A DNA stretch of 64,000 bases, from contig BRYA01000310.1 in assembly GCA_030267965.1 (NCBI GenBank), forward strand, positions 124,001 through 188,000, in the 5' to 3' direction. Under the pieces are notes generated by a model, which had not been told where the DNA came from, ran no database searches, and was given only the letters and a program-made list of their open reading frames with translations. The DNA is from Triparma columacea. Lineage: Eukaryota > Sar > Bolidophyceae > Parmales > Triparmaceae. Shown here one piece after another: positions 1 to 11,345 of this stretch. Made by a program: the position numbers and the translations under genes. Positions within the stretch are counted from its first letter, which is position 1. Every line of letters starts with the position of its first letter.

Positions 1-2151
1 CCAAGAAAGTACACGAGAAGAACCTTCTTTTGTGTGTCCTTCGGGTGAGGTAAAGGTTTTTTTCTATTCAAGGCGTCGTGAAAGCTAAGTGGGTGGCTTT
101 TCTCTTGCTGGGCCTCCGTAACCCTCGCCAAGGTCCTTAGCGTGTCGGCACCTGGGCCTCCCAACAACAGGGCTTGCAGGAGCCTGACGCTGAGTGGAGC
201 GTAGCCACTGCTTACGTAGCTAATGTCGTCAGGTTCGTACACATTTACATTGTCCTTGATCAGTCTGAGGTTCTTTCTCAGGGTGTTCCACGTATTACCA
301 CTATCTGTCCATGATATTTCGCGCCTTTTAATCGCTCCAACCGCTTCGAGACGGTTCAATACCACCATGAGGTCAAAACCGTAGCTCTGTATTATATCCC
401 GCCTGAGGGAGTCGAATTTTGAGCTCTTGAGCCCACCGTTTGTGAGTGACTGTAAGCACGTGAGCTTCAAAACCGAGAGAACTGGTTGGTCTGCAGCTAT
501 GAGGTCCTCCAAGTACTCGTAACAAGTTTCTCCCTCGAGCATGGCTCTCTCAGTCTGCCATCGCTGCCTAAATGCCAAACCGTCTGTCGTCTTCTTTACG
601 AGCTCTGCCAGGTTTATGTGCTGATTTAGAGACTTGTAATTTTGTGTCAAGCCTGGAATCTGTTTCACAAATTGGTGTATTTCTGTGATGGATGCGTCCT
701 TGTTCTGCCGGAAGCTTGCATAGGACTCGCGAATCGACTTGGCCTGGTCCTGCAGGAAGGAACCAAGTTTCTCAATGTTTTGGCTCCTGACGACATCGAA
801 AAGAGTGTCGCTTGAGTTGAGCGGCACGGCGACCTTTTTCTGGGATTGAGAGGATGTTGGTTCAACCTTGTCGGTACCTTTTTTGTTATCTTTCTCCTGC
901 AAGCGAACGAAGGAGGAGGTGTGGGAAACATGGGAAAGAGTTGAGTATGTTTGGATGTATTTTTTAAAGTTCGAGCGGGAATTTGTTTGCAACGTCCACC
1001 CAAGCCGGCCAAAATGACGTTCTCCTTCCAGTCCACCCGAAGCCTCACCTCCTCGACCTCGACCAAGGTCGGGTCGACTTTGATGTAGCCATTCTGGATT
1101 CCAATCACCTCGTCAATCAAACCCTCGTATGTTAGGGGTGTCAGAAGTGGCGTTACGAAGTCAACCTCACGGTCGATCACGACCATGGTATCGATGTTCT
1201 GCCCCTCGCTCTCGTCGTAAACAGCGGCGTCCTCTCCGTCATCCCTTGCGTCGGCGATCCTTTCAGAAAAAATCTTTTCGATTACGCTTTGGGCAGCCTT
1301 TCCGATACCCTTGACATTCTGTATGATACCGTATTGCCGCTGCAGCTTCATGATGCTCCTAGCTACTGTAAAGTGACATCCAGATGTAATGCCATCCACG
1401 GAGTTTTCCATCAGCAAGTTTTCAATCTCACTAGACAACAAATCGTCGTCGAGAGGAACCAGATCAAGGTGCAGCTCCCCAATATCGCAAGAACTCAAAA
1501 TCCCTGAGTCGGCCAGTATCTTCTCCCCGACCACAGTAATGTGAGGCACAAAGAAAACCTTGTACCGCTCCGATAAAAACCCAGAGTCGCCCTCGTCATC
1601 GCTTTCAAAGGGATTGGTGCTTGTCTTCTTCTTCCCCCTCTTACCCATACGTTGCGCGTGCATCTCCAAGTCCCTCCGGCGTGACAAGACCCAATTAGCA
1701 GCGTGTCTGATCTCAGCAACGTCAGAACTCTTGACCATGAATACGATGTGGTCAGGAACTTCGCCCCCTCCTTCAGCATGCGCAGGCATAGGAACGCCGC
1801 CCCCATAACCCTGATATTCAAGGTCCACAAAGTGAGTTACATTCAGGCGGGTTCTGAGGCCTCGTGCCCCAGCTTCCACAGTGTAATTCAACGTACGTCC
1901 GAGAGTGCGCGGTGGCAGGACCAGCGCTTTGGAAGACTCAACCCCAAGATTCTGAAACGGGCAGGAGGTGAAATTGGTCAGCTGGGGGAAATAGGGCCAA
2001 AGACTCTCGAGTCGAGGAGAAATGGGGCTTCAAATCTCACCTCTCCTATCACTGACAGAAGCTCTTCGAGCCCTTCGTCCCTGAGCTTCCAAAGATTCAG
2101 GCCCGATGTTAAGTTAGGGAGCCCTGCTTGTCTTCCTCCTTTGTCTCCCAT
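1..2151 (-). CDS. VPS33: VPS33 (Sec1/Munc18-family) vacuolar sorting protein, C-terminus beyond the window edge
   Basis: Sec1/Munc18-like subunit of the HOPS/CORVET tethering complexes, which binds SNAREs for fusion at endosomes and the lysosome/vacuole. The call rests on the conserved block around 1100-1200, which reads VVIDREVDFVTPLLTPLTYE followed by GLIDEVIGIQNGYIKV, a VPS33 signature, and on the later block LNSSDTLFDVVR near 790-815. Start chosen at 2151 (MGDKGG). Exon 1 is 2151-2041 (GT donor at 2040). Exon 2 starts at 1951 after a TTTCAG acceptor and gives SSKALVLPP, the usual VPS33 N-terminal strand. A further intron lies around 897-1000: its acceptor (TTGCAG before 896) is clear, but no canonical donor in the right phase was found, so that junction is unresolved. 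The coding sequence then runs to base 1. The start is only 63 bp from the divergent CCDC93 gene. Confidence 0.88.
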
Positions 2152-2214
2152 AGCAAAAAGCTGAGATGATAGAATAGGGAAGTGTGGGCGAAGGAGATTC
2201 TCAAAATCCTGACC

Positions 2215-4247
2215 ATGTCGCAAACTTCAATTGACACCATTACGCACTCTAAAAAATGCTTAGACGACATAACAAGCCTGTTGGTCTCCGCTGGGTACCC
2301 CAAAGCTGGCGATATGGGTCACAGTGGGGAGGAATTTGACAAGGTAGGTTCCGAAGATCTTCTTTCTTCATGTGGGAGATTTGGCCTTTTTCCCGACTGC
2401 CTCTTCGATCATTATGGTCTGTGATCCGTGAATTGTCCGGTGATGTTATTCAGAGTAACTAACACTTGAATTTTTAGGTTGTTGGAGGCCTTGCTTGGGT
2501 CATTACGTCCACGCTCTCTACCCCTCTTCCCATTTCTCTGTCAACTCTTTTGCAAGCCTCATCGATATCTACGAGGATATCGCTGTCCGAGATACTTCAC
2601 ACGACTTTGTTGCAGATGGAGATGCCGTTCGAGATTTCTCCGCATCAAATTCAAGGAGTTGACGCCCCTGCATTGCTGCCTGTTGTGCAGTGGGCTGTGA
2701 AGAACTTCCTTGAAAGAAGGAGGCTCACTGGAGATGCGATATTGAACGGTGGGGGTGGCGTCGAGTTCAAAAAATTGTATGGGGGGACCGGGGGGTTGTA
2801 CGACGAAGAAGAGACTGGGAGGCAGGTAGAGGATATGCAGGAACGCTTCAGGGTCAAGGGGAGAAAGTACCGCTTCAAGGGTCAAGATGACTTGTCTGTG
2901 TCAGGGACCGAGGAGCAGCGGGTTCACAAGTGCCTGCTGGAGTACGGGGAAAAAATGAGAAGCTACCGAGGGTTAAAGGGTGGGGATGGAGGAGGCAACG
3001 ATGGGGGAGGGGGGGGGGTCGGTGGGATCAAGCAGGGCAAGGTGGGCAAGCTTTCCGCCTTTGACAGGCAACTTGCGGATGCCCAGAAGGTTGCTGAGGA
3101 GGAGGAGAAGGCCCTTGATGAGTCGAGGGAGCGCATGGCCGCCCAACTCATGCAAGACTGTGAAGAGCTTGGGGCTGGGGCTGAGGTTGCAGGACGGGGT
3201 GGTGTGGGGGGGTTGGTGACGCTCGGGAAGGGTGAAATCGGTGACGCTAACGAAGAGTACGAAAAGATGAGGGCGCAAATGCTGAAAGAACGCCAAGACC
3301 GGGATGAGAAGAAAGAAATGTACCTAGCAAGGAAGAAGGCCCTCGAGAGGGACATTGCTGAAGGAGGAGGAGCCCTCGAGGTAAAGAGTGGTGAGCGCGA
3401 ACAGGGGGAGAAGGCAAGGGCCGAGATGGCGAGGATGAGGGGCGATGTTCAACAAGAAAGCGCCATGAACTCGAAAATTGTCGAAGAGATGCAAAAGCTC
3501 TCTCAAAAGGAGGAAGAATCCGGTCAAAAGGAGGCAATGAAGGAGCTGTGGGAACTCGTGCAAAGGAACGAGAGGGTTAAGAGGGAGGAGAAGGCTTTCA
3601 AGGAAGACTGCAAAAAGAAAATGGACGCCCTAAGGGCGGCTTTGGAAAACTTCGGTGCGAATAGCAACGAAAGTGAAGAGGAAAGGACAAGGACAGCCGA
3701 GATTGAAGGAATCCATTCCAAAATTCTGGCCAAACACGAAAAGGTCAGGCAGCTTCTCGCCCAGCGCAACCTTCAAGTTGCAAGCACCAGCAGGAAAATC
3801 GACGACGTTCCGACAAGGACTGAGCTCATCCAATACGAGAGAAGATTTGTTGAGCTTTATCAGCAAGTTGCCCTCAAGTTAGAAGAGACGAGAAGGTACT
3901 ACGCTACCTACAATACCCTTGACACGACTCGCAACTTTCTTGCCAAGGAGGTGAAGCTGATTGATTCAATCACCAACAATTTTGAAGGTGCTATGAGAAA
4001 CAAAGCGAGCCAAGAAGAGTTCCTGCAACAGTTCGAGTCCATTATAAAGGGCGTGCAAGATTCTCTGTCAAAGCAGGAGGCGGTTATGAAAAGGAAGCAG
4101 GATGAGGTTGCGGAGAAGGACGCTGAGTACACCCTCGTCATAGAGGACCAAAGGAAATACTTCAAGCTGGTCAAGGACTTCCAGGAGGAGTGCAATCGCA
4201 ATGAAGCTCTGACCCTCAAAGTTGAAGAAATCGGTGGGGGGGAATAA
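2215..4247 (+). CDS. CCDC93: CCDC93 homologue, CCC endosomal-recycling complex subunit
   Basis: CCDC93 pairs with CCDC22 and COMMD proteins in the CCC complex, which works with Retriever and WASH in endosome-to-surface recycling. Exon 1 is 2215-2343 and exon 2 is 2478-4247, joined by a GT-AG intron, giving 632 residues; the human protein is almost the same length. Diagnostic blocks are the N-terminal KVVGGLAWVIT split by the intron, PHQIQGVDAPALLPVVQWAV at about 110-130 (NDC80-like N-terminal fold), and the C-terminal coiled-coil stretch IDDVPTRTELIQYERRFVEL followed by YNTLD, all hallmark CCDC93 sequence. The middle is Gly-rich and then strongly coiled coil. The stop (4245-4247) is 25 bases from the convergent AP-3 delta stop. 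Confidence 0.93.
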
Positions 4248-4272
4248 GAAACAGGTTCGGGATTTTACTCAA

Positions 4273-7200
4273 TCATAAAACAAGTTCCTTGAACATCTTA
4301 CTTGCGGACTTCGCCAACTTCTTGCTGTTCGACTTGAAGTCGAGCTTGATAACTTTGCCCTTGCACTTCACCAAAACTCTCAACTTCTTCCTTCCTTTTC
4401 CCGTCGCCGCAAGAGAGGCGCAGCTCCCATCGTCAGAAATACTACCTTCGACGAAGCTCGCGTTGAGCATCCTTGCTATTACATGAATAGGACTTGTAGC
4501 CCCTGATTCGTTCTTTACCTTCGTGGAAACTTCGGTCCACTCTCCTGTAACAAACTCGGAAGCTAAAGAATCGAGGGTGGCCATTTCGTCAGGCTTCAGG
4601 TTCAACGAGATAGCAGAAGAGTCTTGCATGGTGCTGCTAACAGTCGCCAAGAGATTCCCGGCAATGGTATTAAGCGCAGACGGTGCTATTTCGGCTTCCT
4701 TCCCTCTAAATTCTGACACTTTGACATCATTTGTGGCGCCGAAATCAAGCAAGTCCGCAACATCTTCCTCTTCTTTCTTCTTGGCTGCTTTCGTCCTCTT
4801 CGGTTTCTTCTCCCTCTTCTCCTTCTTCTTCTTGATCTGTTTAGACGCCAGTTCTATGCTATGTTCGGGGACCTCCCTGTGCTTTCGTTCTGGCATGACC
4901 TCGTCGGGTGCAAGCGGGGTCGTCAGGTCGATTTGGGCCAACCCATCAAATTCTTGGCCAGCTTCCCGAACCCTCCCTCCCGTTAGTTCCTCTGATTCAT
5001 CGTCGTTGGCTTCCTCGTCGCTACGGTAAACGCCGACCCCGCCCCCCCCAAAAATTGCCAATGCATCCTCTCTCATCGAGAAACTGTCGTCGGTTTTTCT
5101 TTCCTTTTTTTTCTTGCTTTTCTTTTTCTTCCCCTTTCCTCTTGCTGGCTTTTTGGCGCCCTCTCTAGAGTTGTCGTCGTCGCTATCACTGACACCTAGC
5201 CGGATTTCACCAAAGTCCGCGTCCGCGTCGTCATCCCCGTCATCACTGTAATTTCCGCCCGCTACTCCACTGTCGGTCAAGTAAAATGGGGTACCGTCAA
5301 CGCGATCGCCTGGTGGGCTGATATTTTGCAAGTGAGACAATTGAGATGGCGTGTCCTTGAGCGTTGGACCTTTACCGTTTCCAGACATCGCGAGGGAAAC
5401 ATCACTGGTCTCTCCATTCTCGTCGAAACTAATTGTGCCAGATGAGCTCGGCTGGCTCCTCGTAGCTCGTGCACCAAAGAAGCCGAAAGATACCTCTTCG
5501 ATTGTCATTTTTCTCTTCCTCGAGACCATGCTATCCTCCTTGATAAGATCGTGGAAAAGTCCAGCCCTTAATGATCCTTCGAAGCCGTGAAAAGATGGAG
5601 GTGTGAGACGCTTCTGGGCCTTGGCGTTGACGGGCTTCATCGGCTCAGGTACACAGACAGTCAACAGTGCGCTGGCGTGCTCTCTGCATCGCTCGGTGAG
5701 GGTTGTATCCAGAACCCGTCCAAACGAGCCGTCCCCGCTTCCAGTGTTGTCAACGGTGATGATTGTCGAATCGACGTCGACGGGTAGAACAGGAGTCTCG
5801 ATAGTGGTTGCCATGACGAGACCAAGCAAGTCGTCGGCTTGTGGGCTTTCGTTTTCATCTATTTCCACCTTCGAGGATTCCAGACTGGCTCCTTCTTGGT
5901 TTGACATCACGTCAAGCTCGAGGGTAACTAGTTCGGGTTCCTTCGTTGGTCGTAGGAGGCCAAACACGATCAAGAAACGATAGCACGATGAAGCGCGTTC
6001 CTGGACCTCGACGTCTTTGCTCTTCATCCAAAGTGTGAGGTTTGCCTGGAAAATATCAAGGCACATAACCAGTTGCTCGGGTTTCGTGGATCCTGAATTG
6101 CACGCAGCTGCAAAAATTTTGATGGCAGCCTGTACGAAGACCGCCTGGGTTCTAGAAGGAAGGCCAAGCGAGGATGGAGAGAGGAGAACGGAGATAAGGG
6201 AGTGGTGCAAACTGACGGGAACGTTTTCCTGGAGATCAACACTGTCGATGAAGTTCGAGTATTCTCCCACGACCCAAGCGGCCGCATGGAGAACTTCCCA
6301 GATCGTTGACTTAGATTTACCCATCACCACCTCGGACTTAAGCAGAAGTCCTACCATTTTGCCGACACAAAAGTCTCTAACAGGAAAGACCCTGGCAGCG
6401 ACGTCCATGATCTGACTGGAGATAACGTCTCCATGTTCCGTACCGTGGAGGCGTGACATCACGACTAGTACTGAGATATACCATTTGAAGTCCGTTAGGA
6501 ATGCGTACTTGTCACGGGAGCACATGAAGATAATCTTTTGAATCAGTTCATCTCTGTAGTCACCTTCCGAGAGACGCACGTGCTGCATGAGCTGGTCAAC
6601 AAGCTCCTGAAGGTTCTTCCTCGTTACCATACCCGTAAGTAGCTCGAGGGCCCTAGATCGGATCGTGACATCGTCGTCGCAGAGGCAGCGAAGAATCAGG
6701 TTGCGGTGGTTGACAACGGCCTTGGGATATGACCTCATCAACGAGACAAAGCCGACGAGGCCGAGGTACTTGAGATTCTGGTCAAGCTCTTCGACAAAAC
6801 TTTTAAGCTTGTCAGCGCACAAGTCAACGATGCCCGGGACGGCCTTCGAAACTGACCCGTCTGACTTCTTTGCAAACGGCAGGGCGAGGGTAAGGGTGTA
6901 AACTGCCTCGTAGAGCAGTGACTTGGCCTGTGTGTTCTCGACTATGGCAGCGAGAGGCTCGAGGAGCTTACGCGCCAAGCGAGGCTCCTCGGACACCAGG
7001 CTGCCCAACAACTTGACGACCTTGATGAGCATCCAATTGTTGCTTGAAGAAGTTAGAAGACTGAAGAAGTGCGGAGCCATGAGAAGGTAGTTTTTGGGGT
7101 TCTTGTCGGCGAGCTCTGTGATGACATTCACGGCACAGGATACCACGGCGGGCTCCGAGTCGTCCAGGCATTGCTTGATTCTATCAAAGGTCAAGCGGAG

Positions 7201-7911
7201 GCCTTGAGGATATTTCATGAACAACTTAAACAAACAAAGGACGGCCTTCTTCCTGATGTAGCCGTGAGAGTGTTGCGTCAGCTGGGTCAGATCGGGAAGC
7301 AACTCACGGGCTAGGTCGGGAGTAACAATGTTGGACAAGCAATTAATTGCCAAACCAACCTCGTACACATTGCTAGAACCAAACTCCTTCTTCAGCAAGT
7401 TTGTCGTCAGTAGGATCACGTCCGTCTCTTCGTTGAAACTTTGCGCGGCCGAGAGGTAACCCACCCTCTTGTGGCCGAACCTCTGCGAGCTCATAACCTC
7501 AATTGTAGCAAAGTTCGCCCAGCTGAACTCGTAGCCCATCATCCTCAAGAACGTTAACTTTCGGATTGCGTTCGCCTTCACGAACTCGTTCGGATCTTTC
7601 AACTCCTTCTTGCATTCTAGAATCGAAGCCGAGATAAACGCAGAGGGAGACCTCTTGTTGGCTCGAATCCCCTTGACCTTTGTGTGCGGCGGAATTTTTA
7701 AGGGAACAGGAACCGAGTGAGTAAGAAGTAGAAAAATTTGGATTAAGAGAAGGGGGGGACTCCTACTGGGTTTGACGGGTTGCCGTTTCAACACTTGCAA
7801 AGGCTGGAAATAAAGGAAATTCAGTCTGCAGTGAAGACGTATTTGGGAGCATTTTCAAGTCAATCTCAGCACATCGTTTCTCACCAAGTCTGATAGCGAC
7901 TTCTCAAACAT
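4273..7911 (-). CDS. AP3D1: AP-3 complex subunit delta
   Basis: Large subunit of the AP-3 adaptor, which sorts cargo from endosome/Golgi to lysosome-related compartments. Exon 1 (7911-7885) encodes MFEKSLSDL. A 207-bp intron (7678-7884) follows, and exon 2 (7677-4273) continues VKGIRANKRSPSAFISASI, reconstructing the canonical AP-3 delta N-terminus. The protein is 1,143 residues, close to the animal protein. The first ~600 residues are the adaptin HEAT-type trunk, with GYEFSWANFATIEVMSSQRF diagnostic for delta. The C-terminal half has acidic and Lys-rich hinge stretches (KKKKSKKKKERK, KKKKEKREKKPKR) and a small folded tail. The unspliced frame also stays open upstream of exon 2, but the spliced start is clearly better. 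Confidence 0.95.
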
Positions 7912-8051
7912 GCTTCTGATCTAACACGGAATTTCTGGGTCCGATAGCTACGGATAGCACGGATTCAAGAGAGGGGAAATTGGAAATTGGAAGGGACACA
8001 GACAGAGAAGACCACCTCCTTTTGGTTACCTCTTCGGTGGTGGCAAAAGTC

Positions 8052-9179
8052 ATGTCGGGTATGTCCAGGGGTAAGCTTATAGTAGGGGGTGTGGTGACGT
8101 ATATCACAGCTGTAGGTTGCACATATACATATCTGAAGACAAGGCCCCCTCCTCCTTCCACTGTTTGCAATGGGTGTGGTTGCGCCACGCCGTTTTCGGT
8201 CCGTAGCGCAGAGCAGTACGATAGGATTGCCATGACGTACGACACGAAAATCAATATGGATGAGTTTGTTATGGGAGTGAAGCTGCTGCGCTGGCACCTT
8301 GTTTCCAAGGCAGGGGGGGAAGTTCTGGAGGTCGCTTCGGGGACGGGTAGGAACTTGGGATATTACAACTACGGGGGGGGGGGGGGGGGGGTTAGCGGTC
8401 CGATGGGCTGGCTGGCGGGGCTTCTTGGGTGGCGTTCTAAGGAAAGTGTGGTGACGAAACTTGTGTTGACTGACAAGAGCGAGGAAATGGTAAAGACGGC
8501 GAAAGACAAAGTGTCGACAATGGGACTCAGGGCGAACATTCAGATCGATGTCGGGGACGGCTCGGACTTAAGTAGGTTCGCTGACAACTCATTTGATACA
8601 GTTGTGGATACTTTTGGCCTCTGTAGTTTTGATGATCCGGTAAAAGTATTGCTAGAGATGCAGAGGGTTTGCAAGAAGGACGGTGGGAAGATTCTCCTGA
8701 TAGAGCACGGGTGAGAATTGACAAGAAGCGGAAGATCATCTGCTGGGGGGGGGGAGCGAGGAGACTACATCCGACGCAATACAATAACCTTTGACAACTC
8801 ACATCGCTCTGCGGCGCTCTTATGCACAATTAAATAATCACTAACGCAACCCCCCTCAACGCAACCTCCCTCAACGACTCGCTTCGCTCGTCGCAGCCGA
8901 AGCAACTACTGGGAGTGGTTGGATAACGTTCTTGACGAAGGGAAGGACCAGCATGTTGAGAAGTGGGGATGCGAATGGAACAGGGACATTGACAAAATAG
9001 TGAGTGATTCTGGCTTGCTCGTGGACTCGCGAAGTAAGGTGAGGCCCTAAGATGGAGCGTCTTCTGGCACGAAAACTTCTTCATAATTTGTTAACCCCTT
9101 TCTCCTCCCCCAGTGGCACTTTGGTACAACATCTGTAATCCATGGAAGGCCAAAACAAAGGGCTGATGAGGCGAGATAA
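8052..9179 (+). CDS. OMS1-like membrane-anchored SAM-dependent methyltransferase
   Basis: Class I methyltransferase of 288 residues in three exons: 8052-8710, 8897-9038 and 9114-9179, all with GT-AG junctions and matching phases. An N-terminal hydrophobic segment (about residues 10-28) could anchor it. The SAM-binding motif is VLEVASGTGRN, followed by the acidic strand LVLTDKSEEM, DVGDGSDLSRF and the post-motif FDTVVDTFGLCS. The spliced C-terminus LLIEHGRSNYWEWLDN plus EKWGCEWNRDID resembles yeast OMS1 and related mitochondrial inner-membrane methyltransferases, so a mitochondrial site is inferred. Substrate unknown. A run of G at about 8378-8391 encodes a poly-Gly insert between the SAM motif and the next helix. 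It is divergent from AP-3 delta with 140 bp between the starts. Confidence 0.8.
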
Positions 9180-9253
9180 GGTGAATAATGTCGGCGTGAT
9201 TTTTAGGGAAATATTTGGATTTTTCGTTGGGTCTTGCCTTCACTGGACATTAT

Positions 9254-9608
9254 TCAGTTGTAATACATCTCTAAGCCCATTCCATCGTGAATTTCATAGT
9301 CCTCCAGGGTAATATGATCCTTGTACTTAATGGGAGAGAGAAAATGGGGGCGAGAGGGTGAGATTTTTGAAACAAAGGGCGAGGCTCCAATGAGGAGAAA
9401 CTGCAATATAGCTCTATATGGACATAATCGGCCCAAAGTCGACACAATGAGCACTCACAATCGTGTACCATTTTTGTATCTTTATCTTTTCAGGGCGAGT
9501 GCCGATCTGTGCAGCCACCAATTTCTTCAAATCCCCAATTGTATCGTCCTCGTTACATTTCACCCTGACTTTCTTCCCCAAACGATCGTTAAGCACGACC
9601 TCAATCAT
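9254..9608 (-). CDS. UBL5: UBL5/Hub1 ubiquitin-like splicing modifier
   Basis: Hub1/UBL5 is a 73-residue ubiquitin-fold protein that binds splicing factors non-covalently and affects 5' splice-site use. Exon 1 (9608-9459) encodes 50 residues starting [20 protein letters not shown]; the GT donor follows KWYTI. Exon 2 (9325-9254) adds [20 protein letters not shown] and YYN. The total is exactly 73 residues. The C-terminus ends in the double Tyr typical of Hub1 and lacks the Gly-Gly needed for conjugation. Intron 9326-9458 ends in an unusual TTAAG acceptor. Confidence 0.96.
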
Positions 9609-9885
9609 TGTGTGTGGTGATGTGACGACGATAACTCCCCTTGCTCGATTTCAAGTCTAAATTTCGTACTCCTATTCCAGATTTTTTGTCTTGGTTTTGG
9701 TGGGTTTGCTCTCTGAATTATTGGGCTTCTTGGTGAGTCTTCGGAAGCTGCGAGAAGTGAGAAACATAACCGCGTGTTTTTTGCCTTCTGTTTCACAAAA
9801 AAAATAAACTTTTATTAATAGTCCACAAACCGAAATTGTCCACAGAGTCTGCAACCGGTTGCCTGTTGGTTGGGCGGATCTCAAC

Positions 9886-10491
9886 TCAGCCCACTCCGTC
9901 TCCAGCACCGAGCCGTGTTTTTAGGAACCCGCTTCCACTAACAAAGTCAAAAGAGTCCCTAAACTTCATTTTTCTCACAATGATGCCGTCAATCCATGCC
10001 TCATTGAAAGGGAAGTCGGTGCCAAATACCTGCTTCTTCCCTTCTACTGTGAATCCTTTTACAACATATTTTGTGTTTTCAAAGTGAACGATAACCTTGA
10101 TGTGCGCTGATGCAGGTGGCACTGGCACTGTCTTGGAAGGTTTCGCGAAGATGACCTGTGATAGTAATATGAGATGTGATGTGGTGATATTTAAGACGTA
10201 GAACAATGAATCATCGAAAGCTTTCAAAGAAACAGGGCAGGCGGAATAAGAACTCCTACCTCCGCCCTGGTTGCATAGGCTTCCAGGTGCAGCAATAAAC
10301 TATCTCTCCATGCTCCAACCCCCATGCCATGCTCCCTGCCTTTATGTACAAGCAGGACCACTCACCTTGAAAACCCTCTTGCTTGGGTCGTCCCCGGGTC
10401 CAATATCTTCCGCGATGCTTGTTTCGTAAGACGTACCGTTGCGTAGCAGATCCTTTACAAAGCTCTCGGCTGCTGCAAGGAACCGTGCCAT
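9886..10491 (-). CDS. Unrecognised small protein, two exons, 131 residues
   Basis: No family recognised. Exon 1 (10491-10366, 42 codons) encodes MARFLAAAESFVKDLLRNGT and ends SKRVFK before a GTGAG donor. Exon 2 (10155-9886) follows an ATCACAG acceptor and begins VIFAKPSKTVPVPPASAHIK. Both exons stay open and in phase across the junction, and the product alternates hydrophobic and charged residues as a beta-rich soluble domain would (IKVIVHFENTKYVVKGFTV). It lies between UBL5 and RPL17, all on the minus strand. Gene reality is inferred from splice-phase agreement and protein-like composition; function unknown. Confidence 0.6.
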
Positions 10492-10775
10492 AAATTGACA
10501 AACTCAGATCTTTCGTCAAATACTAAATTAGTAGAGACTCCTTTGAATTTCGTGAATATGTCTTCGAATGGCAGGTTGTATTCGATGGAAGGACTAATGC
10601 AAAAAATTTTGGCCTCCTATCTTTTCTTCCTAATCTCCAGAACCTAACATTCTTAAAATCTTACCCCTTTTTCCTCCGTCCCCCTCTCCTCCTTTGCGAG
10701 GCAACACACAAAGTCTAGGTACAACCCCATCCAAAAAATGTTGATATTATTGATTTTTTTTTGTAAGTTGACAAT

Positions 10776-11345
10776 TTAGTTTCCTCCACCGACCTTCACG
10801 AAACGGTTCTTGGCGGCCTGCTTCTTGCTCACCCTCTTGGGACTAGTGTCAACCTCCTTTGCCACGGCCTCAGCCTTCTCAGTGAGGATCATCTCGACGT
10901 GGGCAGGCTGAGACATGTAAGGACCAATGCGTCCGTGAGCACGGTAGGTGCGGCGGCGTCCTCCGGGGGCCCTGTTGGCCTGAATGTGAGACACGACAAG
11001 GTTCTCAACGTCCATGGTGTTGGACTCAGCGTTGGCGACGGCGTTCTTGAGCATGTCGAGGACAACCTGGGTGGCTTTGACAGGCCACCTTCCACTGTTT
11101 CCGGGAGCCTTGGACTGCTTGGCCTGAGCATGGTGTCCAATTCCGCCGGTGTACTTGGTGAAGGGCACGGCAGACTTGAAAGCAAGCACATCCTCCATAA
11201 ATTTCTGGGCCTTGGTGGTCTCCATTCCACTAATGTGGTGGCAGATTTCACGGCAGTGCTTGAAATGAATGCGAAGGTAGGATCCACGAGACTTGGCGAC
11301 CTTGCTCTCGCCGCTCTCAAGGGTCTGGTTCGAGTACTTTCCCAT
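10776..11345 (-). CDS. RPL17: 60S ribosomal protein L17 (uL22)
   Basis: Cytosolic large-subunit protein uL22, which lines the nascent-peptide exit tunnel. A single uninterrupted coding exon of 189 residues starts MGKYSNQ and contains SRGSYLRIHFKHCREICHHI, the GHHAQAKQ segment and the conserved beta-hairpin region RAPGGRRRTYRAHGRIGPYM. Length and sequence fit eukaryotic L17 throughout. Just upstream of the ATG, at 11359-11364 in minus orientation, sits a pyrimidine-rich CTGCAG acceptor, suggesting an intron in the 5' leader as in many ribosomal protein genes. Confidence 0.97.
   Translation of the reverse strand: MGKYSNQTLESGESKVAKSRGSYLRIHFKHCREICHHISGMETTKAQKFMEDVLAFKSAVPFTKYTGGIGHHAQAKQSKAPGNSGRWPVKATQVVLDMLKNAVANAESNTMDVENLVVSHIQANRAPGGRRRTYRAHGRIGPYMSQPAHVEMILTEKAEAVAKEVDTSPKRVSKKQAAKNRFVKVGGGN

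Noticed and set aside
2973..3355. Minus-strand open frames over the CCDC93 coiled coil
   Set aside because: Ser/Leu/Pro-rich shadows of a Lys/Glu-rich coiled coil on the other strand.
8850..8893. Short CAACGCAACC-type repeats
   Set aside because: Only two imperfect copies within an intron of the methyltransferase; no sign of an element.
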